From assembly GCA_002726395.1 (NCBI GenBank), contig PBTA01000031.1, positions 10,277 through 19,922 on the forward strand: a stretch of 9,646 nucleotides of DNA, written 5' to 3'. Below the pieces are notes generated by a model. It was not told the origin of the DNA, searched no databases, and worked only from the letters and a program-made list of their open reading frames with translations. Made by a program: the position numbers and the translations under genes. Shown here piece after piece: positions 1-5,694 of the stretch (its first letter is position 1; every line of letters starts with the position of its first letter). Source of the stretch: Methanobacteriota archaeon. GTDB lineage: Archaea; Thermoplasmatota; Poseidoniia; Poseidoniales; Poseidoniaceae.

Positions 1-809
1 TAGATGTTGAAGAAGCATGGGCCGAGATTCTGGCTGAAACAAAACTTAGCGATCCTATCGATAGAACATCTCCTGGCGAGATTCCCACTGATGGAAAATC
101 ATATCTCATTCCAGTAACCTATATGAACAGCAGCGCTGACTTGAAAGATTTCGTTGGACGTCATGGGGGAATAGTTTGCACATCATCCAATGCAACTGGA
201 ATACTAAATTGGGCCTTTGATCGTGCTGGCCCAAACGGAACAGTGTTATTCTTCCCAGATCAACACCTTGGCCGCAACACAGGAATAAAGATGGGCATAA
301 GTGAACAACAAATGCCAACATGGATACCAAAAATCGGTGCTGATTCGAGTCTTAATGATGCCAAAATAATTCTATGGCATGGCTTTTGTTCAGTACACAA
401 AAGATTCACCGTTGAACAAGTCGGTGAGTTTCGCCAACGATACCCAGATGGCTTAGTCGTAGTCCATCCAGAATGCCCCAAAGAGACTGTCGAAGTTAGC
501 GATGCAAATGGTTCTACACAATTCATCAAGAATTATGTTGAACAACAACCTGCAGGGGCAAAAATTGCTATTGGCACTGAAATAAATATGGTTGCTAGAT
601 TAGCTGAAGCTCATCCAGATAAAATTGTTGAGTGCCTTGATGACAAGGTCTGTCCTTGTTCGACAATGTACATGATTCATCCTGCTTACCTAATGGATGT
701 GCTAGAACGAATTGTCGATGGAGAAATACCAAACCAAATTAGTGTTTCAAAGTCTGTCGAAGAAGGGTCCTTACTGGCGCTTGAAAGGATGCTAAGTATC
801 AAGAAGTAA
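1..809 (+). CDS. nadA: Quinolinate synthase NadA, 3' part (5' end outside window)
   Basis: NadA is a [4Fe-4S] enzyme that condenses iminoaspartate with dihydroxyacetone phosphate to give quinolinate in de novo NAD synthesis (cytosolic). The reading frame is open from the first full codon at position 3, giving 268 visible residues up to TAA at 807-809; an internal ATG at 123 is not the start, because family sequence continues upstream of it. Visible family landmarks (visible numbering): VTYMNSS with the active-site Tyr40; CTSSNA at 59-64; GFCSVH with cluster ligand Cys129 and His132; HPEC with catalytic His and Glu at 155-157; GTEIN; and CPCSTM, whose second Cys219 fits the third cluster ligand. 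The first ligand, expected in a CS(L/M)AD-type motif, should lie just upstream of the window. The RHGGIVCTSSNA and CPCSTM blocks resemble the longer actinobacterial-style NadA, as remembered. The gene converges on the downstream membrane protein with 1 nt between stop codons. Confidence 0.95.
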   Translation, partial: DVEEAWAEILAETKLSDPIDRTSPGEIPTDGKSYLIPVTYMNSSADLKDFVGRHGGIVCTSSNATGILNWAFDRAGPNGTVLFFPDQHLGRNTGIKMGISEQQMPTWIPKIGADSSLNDAKIILWHGFCSVHKRFTVEQVGEFRQRYPDGLVVVHPECPKETVEVSDANGSTQFIKNYVEQQPAGAKIAIGTEINMVARLAEAHPDKIVECLDDKVCPCSTMYMIHPAYLMDVLERIVDGEIPNQISVSKSVEEGSLLALERMLSIKK

Positions 810-810
810 A

Positions 811-2889
811 CTATTCCTCTTCCGATTGGAATTTACTAGTTCTTATCTCTGACTGCCTTTGATTGATATAAACAAAAATAAGCATGATGCCAATTACTGA
901 ACCAGATTGTAATATTATATTCGAATAAGATTTTAACTCAGGCTCCCAACTATGAACTTGAATAATCACCCCATCATTAGACTCTTCAAAGTATACCAGA
1001 TGGTCTTCTAAAACTATCGGACCCCATTGATCGACCTCATCTGCGGTAAGTACATGGGTAAAATTCTCAGCAATATCCATGTAGAATATTTCACCATCAA
1101 AGTATTCTTCAATTGGGCTTGACGGATTTAAGTGATCTTTCATCGCCCATGCAACAATACCATCTCGAATAGAAGGGTCGTAGGAAGAATATTTACCGTC
1201 ACCAAGCAGGCGGTAATCGGTAGACTCTCGATCAACTAGAACAATTCTATCAACAGATGATAGATTGACACTTACCAGTAAGTGAGATTTGTCGAATACT
1301 ATGTTAGTAATTGTGGCATTCTCGATATCGACTGGAGTATCCCAATCGGCTAGAACTTGTTCCACATCTTCTTCGGCTGAAGCATTAATCTGGTAAGACA
1401 AGGCGCCGGATAATTCAAGATTACTCATGAACACTTTGTCCGGGTAGTTTGGGGAGAGGTAGGCAAAATCATTACCTTGACAATTGACATAAGAGATATT
1501 TTCGACATCTATTGAAAGGTCAATTAATTCGCCGTCGAGGCTTTCTGCAGACAAGACACCACCTTCTAAGGTGAGTAACACATAATATTCACCTAAGTCA
1601 CACATCTCTATCTGTTCAATGCCATTAATCGACTTTTGATAATATATCTCCTGTGGTAGACTTACATCAATTACATACAATTCAGTATCATTAGCCATCA
1701 CTAATTTATCACCCGATATATGATATATTGATTCAACTGATAAATCTGGTTGAATTACTTCTATGCCATCTTCATCTAGTTCTGACAAGTCATATAATTT
1801 CAGAACAGCACCAAAGTCAGAAGTGTTGTCCAATGTCGCTAACCATCCATCTGCTCCACTAGCCCCTTCTGGAGCCTCAACACCCTTGGCTGAAAGTGAC
1901 TGATGCGTTAAGTCCCAAGTAATAACTGAAGCCACAATAACTACCAAAATTACTGCCATGATACCGGTTTCTCTGGAAGTGGGCTTCAAGAATAATTTAG
2001 CAGATTTGGCAGCCTTTTGAGAAACTATTTTGTACGCTTTTTTAGGATTGGTAAGAACTGTGACAAGGCGAGAATTGATTGTTCTCTCATCCAATATGCT
2101 CCATACCGGCTTTGCGGTTTTATCCGCTAGATTAACCGCTATTGAGGCTATTATCATCCCGCCTGCGATATCCAAAATCCAGTGTATTCCCAAATAAATG
2201 ATGGTAAAGGCAGTCAATAGAACATAAGCAAATACAATTTTACGATATAATTCCCATCTATTATCATGATCAAAACGCTTCATGCATAACCATACTGCGT
2301 ATGGAATGCCGATGTGTAACGACGGCATGCAGTTAGTAAATGGGTCTATTCTCCTAAACCAATCGGCTATTTCAGGATTCAATGAGTACGCTAAAGTCTT
2401 CATTTCGGGAATATAAGAACCGGTTACCCGGACATTGAAGAACAAGTAAAATGGAATGGCTAGGATGTAGACCCAGGCAATAGTTAGAGTAATTCTATCA
2501 GCCATCCAACGGTCATCGAAGTAAGCAAAGTAGAATACTGAAACGTAACAAATGAACATAAATCCTGCAACATAGAAATGTGTCAAAGTTATTGTCAACC
2601 ATTCGGCTTCAAAATATTGCTGCACATGTAAAACTAGATTACCTTCTATGGCATATATCCAAGGCGTCATATCTAGTCCTGTTGAGGCCATTAAAAGCCT
2701 ATCAACCTGATCTAGGCCGTCTTTAGCGTTATAGATCATGAATAGAATCAAAATATGAATCCAATATCTGCGGAAAAAGTCAACGAATGTGGATAGTTTT
2801 AATTCCATCCATTTGGGTTTGAACACCGGTAGTAATAGCACACCTAGAGCTAATGCACTAATCATCCAAGTGAGGTAAACTCCCTGCAT
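811..2889 (-). CDS. PAP2-superfamily membrane phosphatase/transferase fused to extracytoplasmic beta-propeller-like domain
   Basis: 692 aa. Residues 1-255 hold about six hydrophobic segments (near 5-23, 42-54, 98-122, 134-152, 190-203, 218-252). They contain the PAP2 signatures PSLH (189-192) and GIHWILD (234-240); His192, His236 and Asp240 are the expected catalytic residues. The classical KxxxxxxRP motif is not obvious, which fits the PAP2_3/inositol-phosphorylceramide-synthase-like branch. A basic stretch at 257-306 should be cytoplasmic. A further membrane helix (308-325) leads to a ~330-residue acidic domain rich in short beta strands (about 335-655), reminiscent of a beta-propeller, then a final helix (658-675) and a short charged tail. 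The likely reaction is phospho-head-group hydrolysis or transfer on a lipid at the outer membrane face; the substrate cannot be read from sequence. ATG at 2889 was chosen because AAGGA lies about 8 nt upstream and a TATA-like GTATAG lies 35 nt upstream. It could belong to the operon transcript from 4768 or be transcribed alone. Confidence 0.82.
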   Translation of the reverse strand: MQGVYLTWMISALALGVLLLPVFKPKWMELKLSTFVDFFRRYWIHILILFMIYNAKDGLDQVDRLLMASTGLDMTPWIYAIEGNLVLHVQQYFEAEWLTITLTHFYVAGFMFICYVSVFYFAYFDDRWMADRITLTIAWVYILAIPFYLFFNVRVTGSYIPEMKTLAYSLNPEIADWFRRIDPFTNCMPSLHIGIPYAVWLCMKRFDHDNRWELYRKIVFAYVLLTAFTIIYLGIHWILDIAGGMIIASIAVNLADKTAKPVWSILDERTINSRLVTVLTNPKKAYKIVSQKAAKSAKLFLKPTSRETGIMAVILVVIVASVITWDLTHQSLSAKGVEAPEGASGADGWLATLDNTSDFGAVLKLYDLSELDEDGIEVIQPDLSVESIYHISGDKLVMANDTELYVIDVSLPQEIYYQKSINGIEQIEMCDLGEYYVLLTLEGGVLSAESLDGELIDLSIDVENISYVNCQGNDFAYLSPNYPDKVFMSNLELSGALSYQINASAEEDVEQVLADWDTPVDIENATITNIVFDKSHLLVSVNLSSVDRIVLVDRESTDYRLLGDGKYSSYDPSIRDGIVAWAMKDHLNPSSPIEEYFDGEIFYMDIAENFTHVLTADEVDQWGPIVLEDHLVYFEESNDGVIIQVHSWEPELKSYSNIILQSGSVIGIMLIFVYINQRQSEIRTSKFQSEEE

Positions 2890-2921
2890 AATAGGTTCCT
2901 TCCAATTTACCGGTCGCCCAA

Positions 2922-2927
2922 CTATAC
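2922..2927 (-). promoter_or_regulatory. Possible TATA-like element for the PAP2 gene
   Basis: On the minus strand GTATAG is centred about 35 nt before the ATG at 2889. This would place a transcript start roughly 10 nt before the ATG, leaving a short leader that includes GGAAGGA. It lies in the only sizeable gap (83 nt) between the upstream DUF971 gene and this gene. A weak match, without an evident BRE. Confidence 0.3.
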
Positions 2928-2972
2928 ATCAAACCCTCGCCGTTTTATGGCCAGTTAAGTCATTTAGTGGCT

Positions 2973-3323
2973 TTACCATGCTCCGTGCACGTATGGTTTA
3001 CCGTTATCTGGATCTTGATTGTTAGCCAAAGCCCATATCCGCTCAAAGCGATAAATACCACTTGAGCATCCGTTTTTCCAATCAAAAGCCAGAGCATATT
3101 TCCCAACAGTACGTACTTGAGGTTTCTCAGGCGCCATTGCTTCTATTTGTCTCCTTAGAGTTTTACTATTGCCGTCGTCATTGCGCAGCGGTGCACATTT
3201 TGCACAAGGACAAGCGTGTTTCAAATCATCATAAGTTACCGTAAATTCACCGCCATTAGAATAAGTTAACTGCATATCAGTATCACGTCTTTCTAGACGT
3301 GTTAAATCAGGAATGTCTGCCAT
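2973..3323 (-). CDS. DUF971 (GBBH-like N-terminal domain) protein, putative Fe-S partner of Mrp
   Basis: 116 aa, about the usual length for a stand-alone DUF971/PF06155 domain. The family pattern is clear: a strand with YSNGGEFTVTYDDL (21-34), then CPCAKC (38-43), and later VGKYALAFDWKNGC (73-86) followed by SSGIYRFERIW. It has four cysteines: 38, 40, 43 and 86. DUF971 is found alone, at the N-terminus of gamma-butyrobetaine hydroxylase (where related cysteines help bind metal), and at the C-terminus of the plastid Fe-S protein HCF101 after an Mrp domain. Here it lies 9 nt downstream of an Mrp gene on the same strand, with GGTGGG directly after the Mrp stop codon as ribosome-binding site, so tight co-expression is likely. 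I infer a role in metal or Fe-S handling with the neighbouring ATPase; a direct function for stand-alone DUF971 is not established. Confidence 0.88.
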   Translation of the reverse strand: MADIPDLTRLERRDTDMQLTYSNGGEFTVTYDDLKHACPCAKCAPLRNDDGNSKTLRRQIEAMAPEKPQVRTVGKYALAFDWKNGCSSGIYRFERIWALANNQDPDNGKPYVHGAW

Positions 3324-3326
3324 TAT

Positions 3327-3332
3327 CCCACC
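3327..3332 (-). promoter_or_regulatory. Ribosome-binding site of the DUF971 gene
   Basis: On the minus strand, GGTGGG begins immediately after the TAA of the Mrp gene and ends 3 nt before the DUF971 ATG at 3323; the GGTG part (spacer 5 nt) matches the GGAGGTGATC anti-16S sequence. It supports the start at 3323 and translation of the two genes from one mRNA. Confidence 0.6.
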
Positions 3333-4346
3333 TTAGATAATTTCCAGTCCTTGACTTTCTGATGACCCGATTTGAGATTTTATTGCTTCAACTACCTTGG
3401 CAAATGCAATGGCTGAAGCCCCTTCAGGTTCACTAACAATGCGATGAACTCCATCATCTCCGCCTCTAACAAAACCGGGATCAAAAGGTAATGCACCCAA
3501 GAATGGTACACCAAATTCTTCGGCTGTTGATTTACCGCCACCTTGTTTGAATATATCCAATGTAACATTAAAATTACCATCCGAGTCTGCAGTGGTTTTG
3601 TGCTTTTTACCACCAGGTCCAGCGATTTCAATTTCCGTGCTAGGTTGTGCTTTACCAGATATTGTATAGCCACTCATGTTTTCAACAACGCCCAAAACTG
3701 GAACTTTTAACGATTCAGAGAAGGTTATTGATTTCCGACTATCGAGTAGTGCCACATCTTGAGGTGTTGTAACAATAACCATGCCGTCAATATCAGGAAG
3801 TGATTGAGCCACAGTAAGTGGTTCGTCGGAGGTGCCAGGCGGGAAATCGATTACCAGATAGTCTAGTTCACCCCACTCAACATCGCCGATAAATTGTTGA
3901 ATAGCACCCAACTTTATCGGCCCTCGCCAAACGACAGGTGTGTCTTCATTTTCCAGTAGGAAAGCCATAGAGATTACCTTGACGCCAAGGTGGCCTTGAG
4001 CTGGGTGGATTCTGCCTTGTTCAACATGTAATCTTTTGCGCTCAAGACCCATCATCTTTGGCACATTCGGGCCTGTGATGTCAATATCCAGTATGCCCAC
4101 AGAGTGACCTTCTTGAGCAAGTGCAAGCGCTAGACCAGTTGAAACGGTTGATTTACCTACGCCACCTTTACCTGACAAAACCATTACTTTATGTTTGATT
4201 TTTCTACCGATTTCTTGCATAGACATTTTTCGCTTCATGTTTGCGTAAGCACTTTCCATTTGCTTCTGTTGTTGCGGCGAGGCTGAATCTGGAGGTGCAG
4301 CGTCTTTAGGGTCATGTGTAGATACCGGAGAATCGGACATAGTCAT
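3333..4346 (-). CDS. mrp: Mrp/Nbp35-type P-loop ATPase lacking the CxxC cluster motif
   Basis: 337 aa from ATG 4346 (a second ATG at 4340 is equally possible). This is a SIMIBI/MinD-like ATPase of the Mrp-ApbC-Nbp35 family, whose members bind and deliver Fe-S clusters as dimers in the cytosol. An N-terminal ~50-residue tail is followed by a deviant Walker A GKGGVGKST (59-67; signature Lys60, Lys65), switch I DIDITGPNVPKMMG (87-100), WRGPIK (140-145), Walker B/switch II LDYLVIDFPPGTSDE (161-175), TTPQDVAL, and VENMSGY (221-227), ending with a GVPFLGALPFDP block (279-290). Normally a CPxC motif follows NMSG. Here that loop is replaced by about 40 residues (228-267) with no cysteine, and the whole protein has none. 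It follows a membrane-protein gene by 14 nt and precedes DUF971 by 9 nt. ATPase identity is firm; Fe-S carrier function is doubtful without ligands of its own. Confidence 0.93.
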   Translation of the reverse strand: MTMSDSPVSTHDPKDAAPPDSASPQQQKQMESAYANMKRKMSMQEIGRKIKHKVMVLSGKGGVGKSTVSTGLALALAQEGHSVGILDIDITGPNVPKMMGLERKRLHVEQGRIHPAQGHLGVKVISMAFLLENEDTPVVWRGPIKLGAIQQFIGDVEWGELDYLVIDFPPGTSDEPLTVAQSLPDIDGMVIVTTPQDVALLDSRKSITFSESLKVPVLGVVENMSGYTISGKAQPSTEIEIAGPGGKKHKTTADSDGNFNVTLDIFKQGGGKSTAEEFGVPFLGALPFDPGFVRGGDDGVHRIVSEPEGASAIAFAKVVEAIKSQIGSSESQGLEII

Positions 4347-4360
4347 TTCAAAGAATCGTC

Positions 4361-4768
4361 CTACTTCAACCCATAGGTATGGCCATTGTAACTTTTCCTT
4401 ATGAGATAATGGATAATTAGAGTTACCAAAGGGAATAGGCCAATGTACACTGAAGTTGACATTCCGCCGTATGCCCAACCCAAACCAATTGACAGGGGAC
4501 AAGAAACTATGATGCCAATATTGTACACCGGGGAATATCGTACCTTTGATTTCTCAAGGAATACCAGACATGGCCCACAAAAAAAGATCATCCCGCTAAG
4601 CATAATTGCGACAAGGCGGAACAAAAAATCTAGATTATTGGCGGCAAAAACAATGTGTAAAACAAATAGCAGACAAAAAATTGCCCCATAGATGAAAATA
4701 CTCTGCAAGTCTTGCCAAATCTTGCTCATGGGTGTTTGGAAATTATACATACTTGTTAACTGTGGCAT
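4361..4768 (-). CDS. Small four-helix membrane protein, first gene of the mrp-DUF971 operon
   Basis: 135 aa if started at ATG 4768; I do not recognise the family. It is strongly hydrophobic, with four likely membrane helices near residues 22-42, 49-71, 81-101 and 104-123, a short N-terminal segment and a short polar C-terminus. Cysteines lie in or near the helices (32, 64, 67, 90), including an FCGPC pair in helix 2. The start is chosen because a TATA-like box is centred 24 nt upstream, the spacing expected for a leaderless archaeal transcript; ATGs at 4750 and 4729 are alternatives that keep all four helices. A longer open frame running to 4858 would overlap the divergent gene and is unlikely. 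Its stop is 14 nt before the Mrp start, so it is probably co-transcribed with mrp and DUF971. A role in that pathway (anchor or transport) is speculation from position. Confidence 0.7.
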   Translation of the reverse strand: MPQLTSMYNFQTPMSKIWQDLQSIFIYGAIFCLLFVLHIVFAANNLDFLFRLVAIMLSGMIFFCGPCLVFLEKSKVRYSPVYNIGIIVSCPLSIGLGWAYGGMSTSVYIGLFPLVTLIIHYLIRKSYNGHTYGLK

Positions 4769-4788
4769 TGTTCTACTTAGAAATAAAC

Positions 4789-4795
4789 TAAATAT
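4789..4795. promoter_or_regulatory. Shared TATA-like box between divergent genes
   Basis: TAAATAT (ATATTTA on the other strand) sits at the midpoint of the 47-nt gap. Its centre, 4792, is 24 nt from the plus-strand ATG at 4816 and 24 nt from the minus-strand ATG at 4768. Archaeal TATA boxes lie about 25 nt before the transcript start, so both genes could be leaderless and served by one AT-rich element. No experimental support can be drawn from sequence alone. Confidence 0.5.
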
Positions 4796-4815
4796 CATCA
4801 ACTTGACATTAACAT

Positions 4816-5175
4816 ATGCGTATCTTATTTGTTTGCGTGGGGAATTCTTGCCGCTCACAAATGGCTGAAGGTATTGCTAAATCGCTGGGTTACGAAGCAG
4901 AATCTGCCGGGACTCATCCTGCTGAAGCAGTATCTAAACACGCTATAACAGTATTACAAAACCGAGGCATCGGTACCACGAAACTAAAGCCAAAAAGTCT
5001 AGATAAGTTCAATGTTGATAATTTTGACAAAGTGATTTCTATGGGGTGCGGAGTTCACTGCCCAATGATTAAAATTGATCAGGACTGGGAATTAGAAGAT
5101 CCTGTAGGACAAAAATTTGAGGTTTTTGTGCAAACTGCCAATGAAATAGAAAAAAGAATCAAACTATTGGATTAA
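4816..5175 (+). CDS. Low-molecular-weight tyrosine phosphatase / arsenate reductase-fold protein
   Basis: 119 aa, slightly shorter than typical arsenate reductases (~130-140). The N-terminal strand runs into the CX5R phosphate loop, CVGNSCRS (7-14), with nucleophile Cys7 and Arg13. The catalytic Asp is in EDPVGQ (Asp95). A second cysteine pair, MGCGVHCP (Cys78, Cys82), sits where thioredoxin-coupled arsenate reductases keep their redox cysteines, favouring an ArsC-like reductase that relays a disulfide from Cys7 over a plain phosphatase, which would lack this pair. No arsenic resistance genes (arsB, acr3, arsR) are nearby, so the physiological substrate is open. The gene is apparently leaderless, with TAAATAT 24 nt upstream, and diverges from the mrp operon. 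Its TAA (5173-5175) directly abuts the stop of the convergent alba gene. Confidence 0.85.
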   Translation: MRILFVCVGNSCRSQMAEGIAKSLGYEAESAGTHPAEAVSKHAITVLQNRGIGTTKLKPKSLDKFNVDNFDKVISMGCGVHCPMIKIDQDWELEDPVGQKFEVFVQTANEIEKRIKLLD

Positions 5176-5499
5176 TTATTCTTCTTCTTGGGCAGGAACA
5201 TCGCCATGGCCATCTAACTCGATTCTCAGAACGCTAACTGTTCTATCACGACCTTCGTCGGAAGGAATGACCTCACTTTCACAAGTTAATTCTCCGATTA
5301 CAACTTGTTCCGGCAACCCTTGGGCAATGATTCCATTACGTCTTCGGCAAACTTCTGCAACGTCAACTGCTCGGCCAATTGTTGCTCCTCTAGCTACCAA
5401 TTCCAAGTTGCGATCTCCTGATTCCATAGCCATAACAACTGCTCTTACGTATGCGTGTAATGGCTTTTTGCCAATGAAAATTGTCCGTCTCTCTGTCAT
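5176..5499 (-). CDS. albA: Alba family DNA/RNA-binding chromatin protein
   Basis: 107 aa. Alba is a small dimeric archaeal nucleic-acid-binding protein that coats DNA and also binds RNA. The family signature is clear: IFIGKKPLHAYV (7-18), including the Lys-Lys pair (11-12) that contacts nucleic acid, then LVARGATIGRAVDVAEVCRRR (about 35-54), and a closing strand TVSVLRIEL (87-95). The C-terminus is an acidic extension (DGHGDVPAQEEE). The start at ATG 5499 puts the first strand at the usual position; an in-frame ATG at 5529 would add ten residues atypical of the family. Upstream lie a weak GGGTTGAG ribosome site and AT-rich boxes (ATTTAAC near 5532-5538). The tRNA-Gly gene lies 68 nt upstream on the same strand. 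It is one of the best pieces of evidence that this genome is archaeal. Confidence 0.93.
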   Translation of the reverse strand: MTERRTIFIGKKPLHAYVRAVVMAMESGDRNLELVARGATIGRAVDVAEVCRRRNGIIAQGLPEQVVIGELTCESEVIPSDEGRDRTVSVLRIELDGHGDVPAQEEE

Positions 5500-5567
5500 G
5501 CTCAACCCTATACCGCTATACACGTTCAACGGTTAAATGTTACTTTTATCGAGTTGATTTGAGAAAA

Positions 5568-5642
5568 TGGTGCGAGCGCCGGGACTCGAACCCGGGTTCA
5601 AGCGTTGGCAACGCTCGGTGATAACCACTACACTACGCTCGC
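5568..5642 (-). tRNA. tRNA-Gly, anticodon GCC, CCA encoded
   Basis: The minus strand folds into a complete cloverleaf. The acceptor GCGAGCG (5642-5636) pairs perfectly with CGCTCGC. T8 A9 is followed by a 3-bp D stem (GTG/CAC) around a loop containing GG. The anticodon stem GAGCG/CGCTT closes the loop TTGCCAA, giving anticodon GCC (reads GGC/GGT glycine codons). There is a 4-nt variable loop, and the T arm is CCGGG-TTCGAGT-CCCGG. The discriminator A (5571) is followed by CCA at 5568-5570, so the 3' end is encoded. No intron. Confidence 0.97.
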
Positions 5643-5669
5643 AGAGGTAATCCTCCGACTAAACAGGGG

Positions 5670-5675
5670 TATAAA
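5670..5675 (-). promoter_or_regulatory. TATA box of the tRNA-Gly gene
   Basis: TTTATA on the minus strand, in the 52 nt between the stop of the surface-protein gene and the tRNA. Its centre is about 30 nt before the mature tRNA 5' end, implying a precursor leader of roughly 5 nt. The GC-rich bases on either side make it stand out. The match and spacing are typical of archaeal tRNA promoters. Confidence 0.6.
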
Positions 5676-5694
5676 CCGTTATCGGAAAGCAGTA

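Noticed and set aside
174..476. Cysteines of CTSSNA and HPEC in NadA as cluster ligands
   Set aside because: Other NadA proteins have Thr or Ser at these places; the ligand positions are the GFC cysteine and the second cysteine of CPC, with the first ligand upstream of the window.
3392..3673. Overlapping 93-codon frame within mrp, checked as a possible frameshifted source of the missing CxxC
   Set aside because: Its translation contains no CxxC and no Mrp similarity, while the main frame continues into conserved Mrp sequence.
4347..4502. N-terminal extension of the Mrp frame to an ATG at 4502
   Set aside because: The extra 52 residues overlap the coding sequence of the upstream membrane protein in another frame, have no family similarity, and ATG 4346/4340 sits just after that gene's stop.
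4443..4691. Plus-strand open frame opposite the small membrane protein (similarly 3062-3244 and 5267-5536)
   Set aside because: Antisense shadows without domain similarity or upstream signals.
4769..4858. Longer start of the small membrane protein at 4858
   Set aside because: It would run through the divergent TATA-like box and into the first 14 codons of the convincing CX5R gene on the other strand.
5500..5529. Alba start at 5529
   Set aside because: The ten added residues are not typical of Alba, which normally begins a few residues before the IGKKP strand.
5561..5567. Short T-rich run after the tRNA as a terminator
   Set aside because: Only four consecutive T on the minus strand, which is not distinguishable from the AT-rich background, and alba follows on the same strand.
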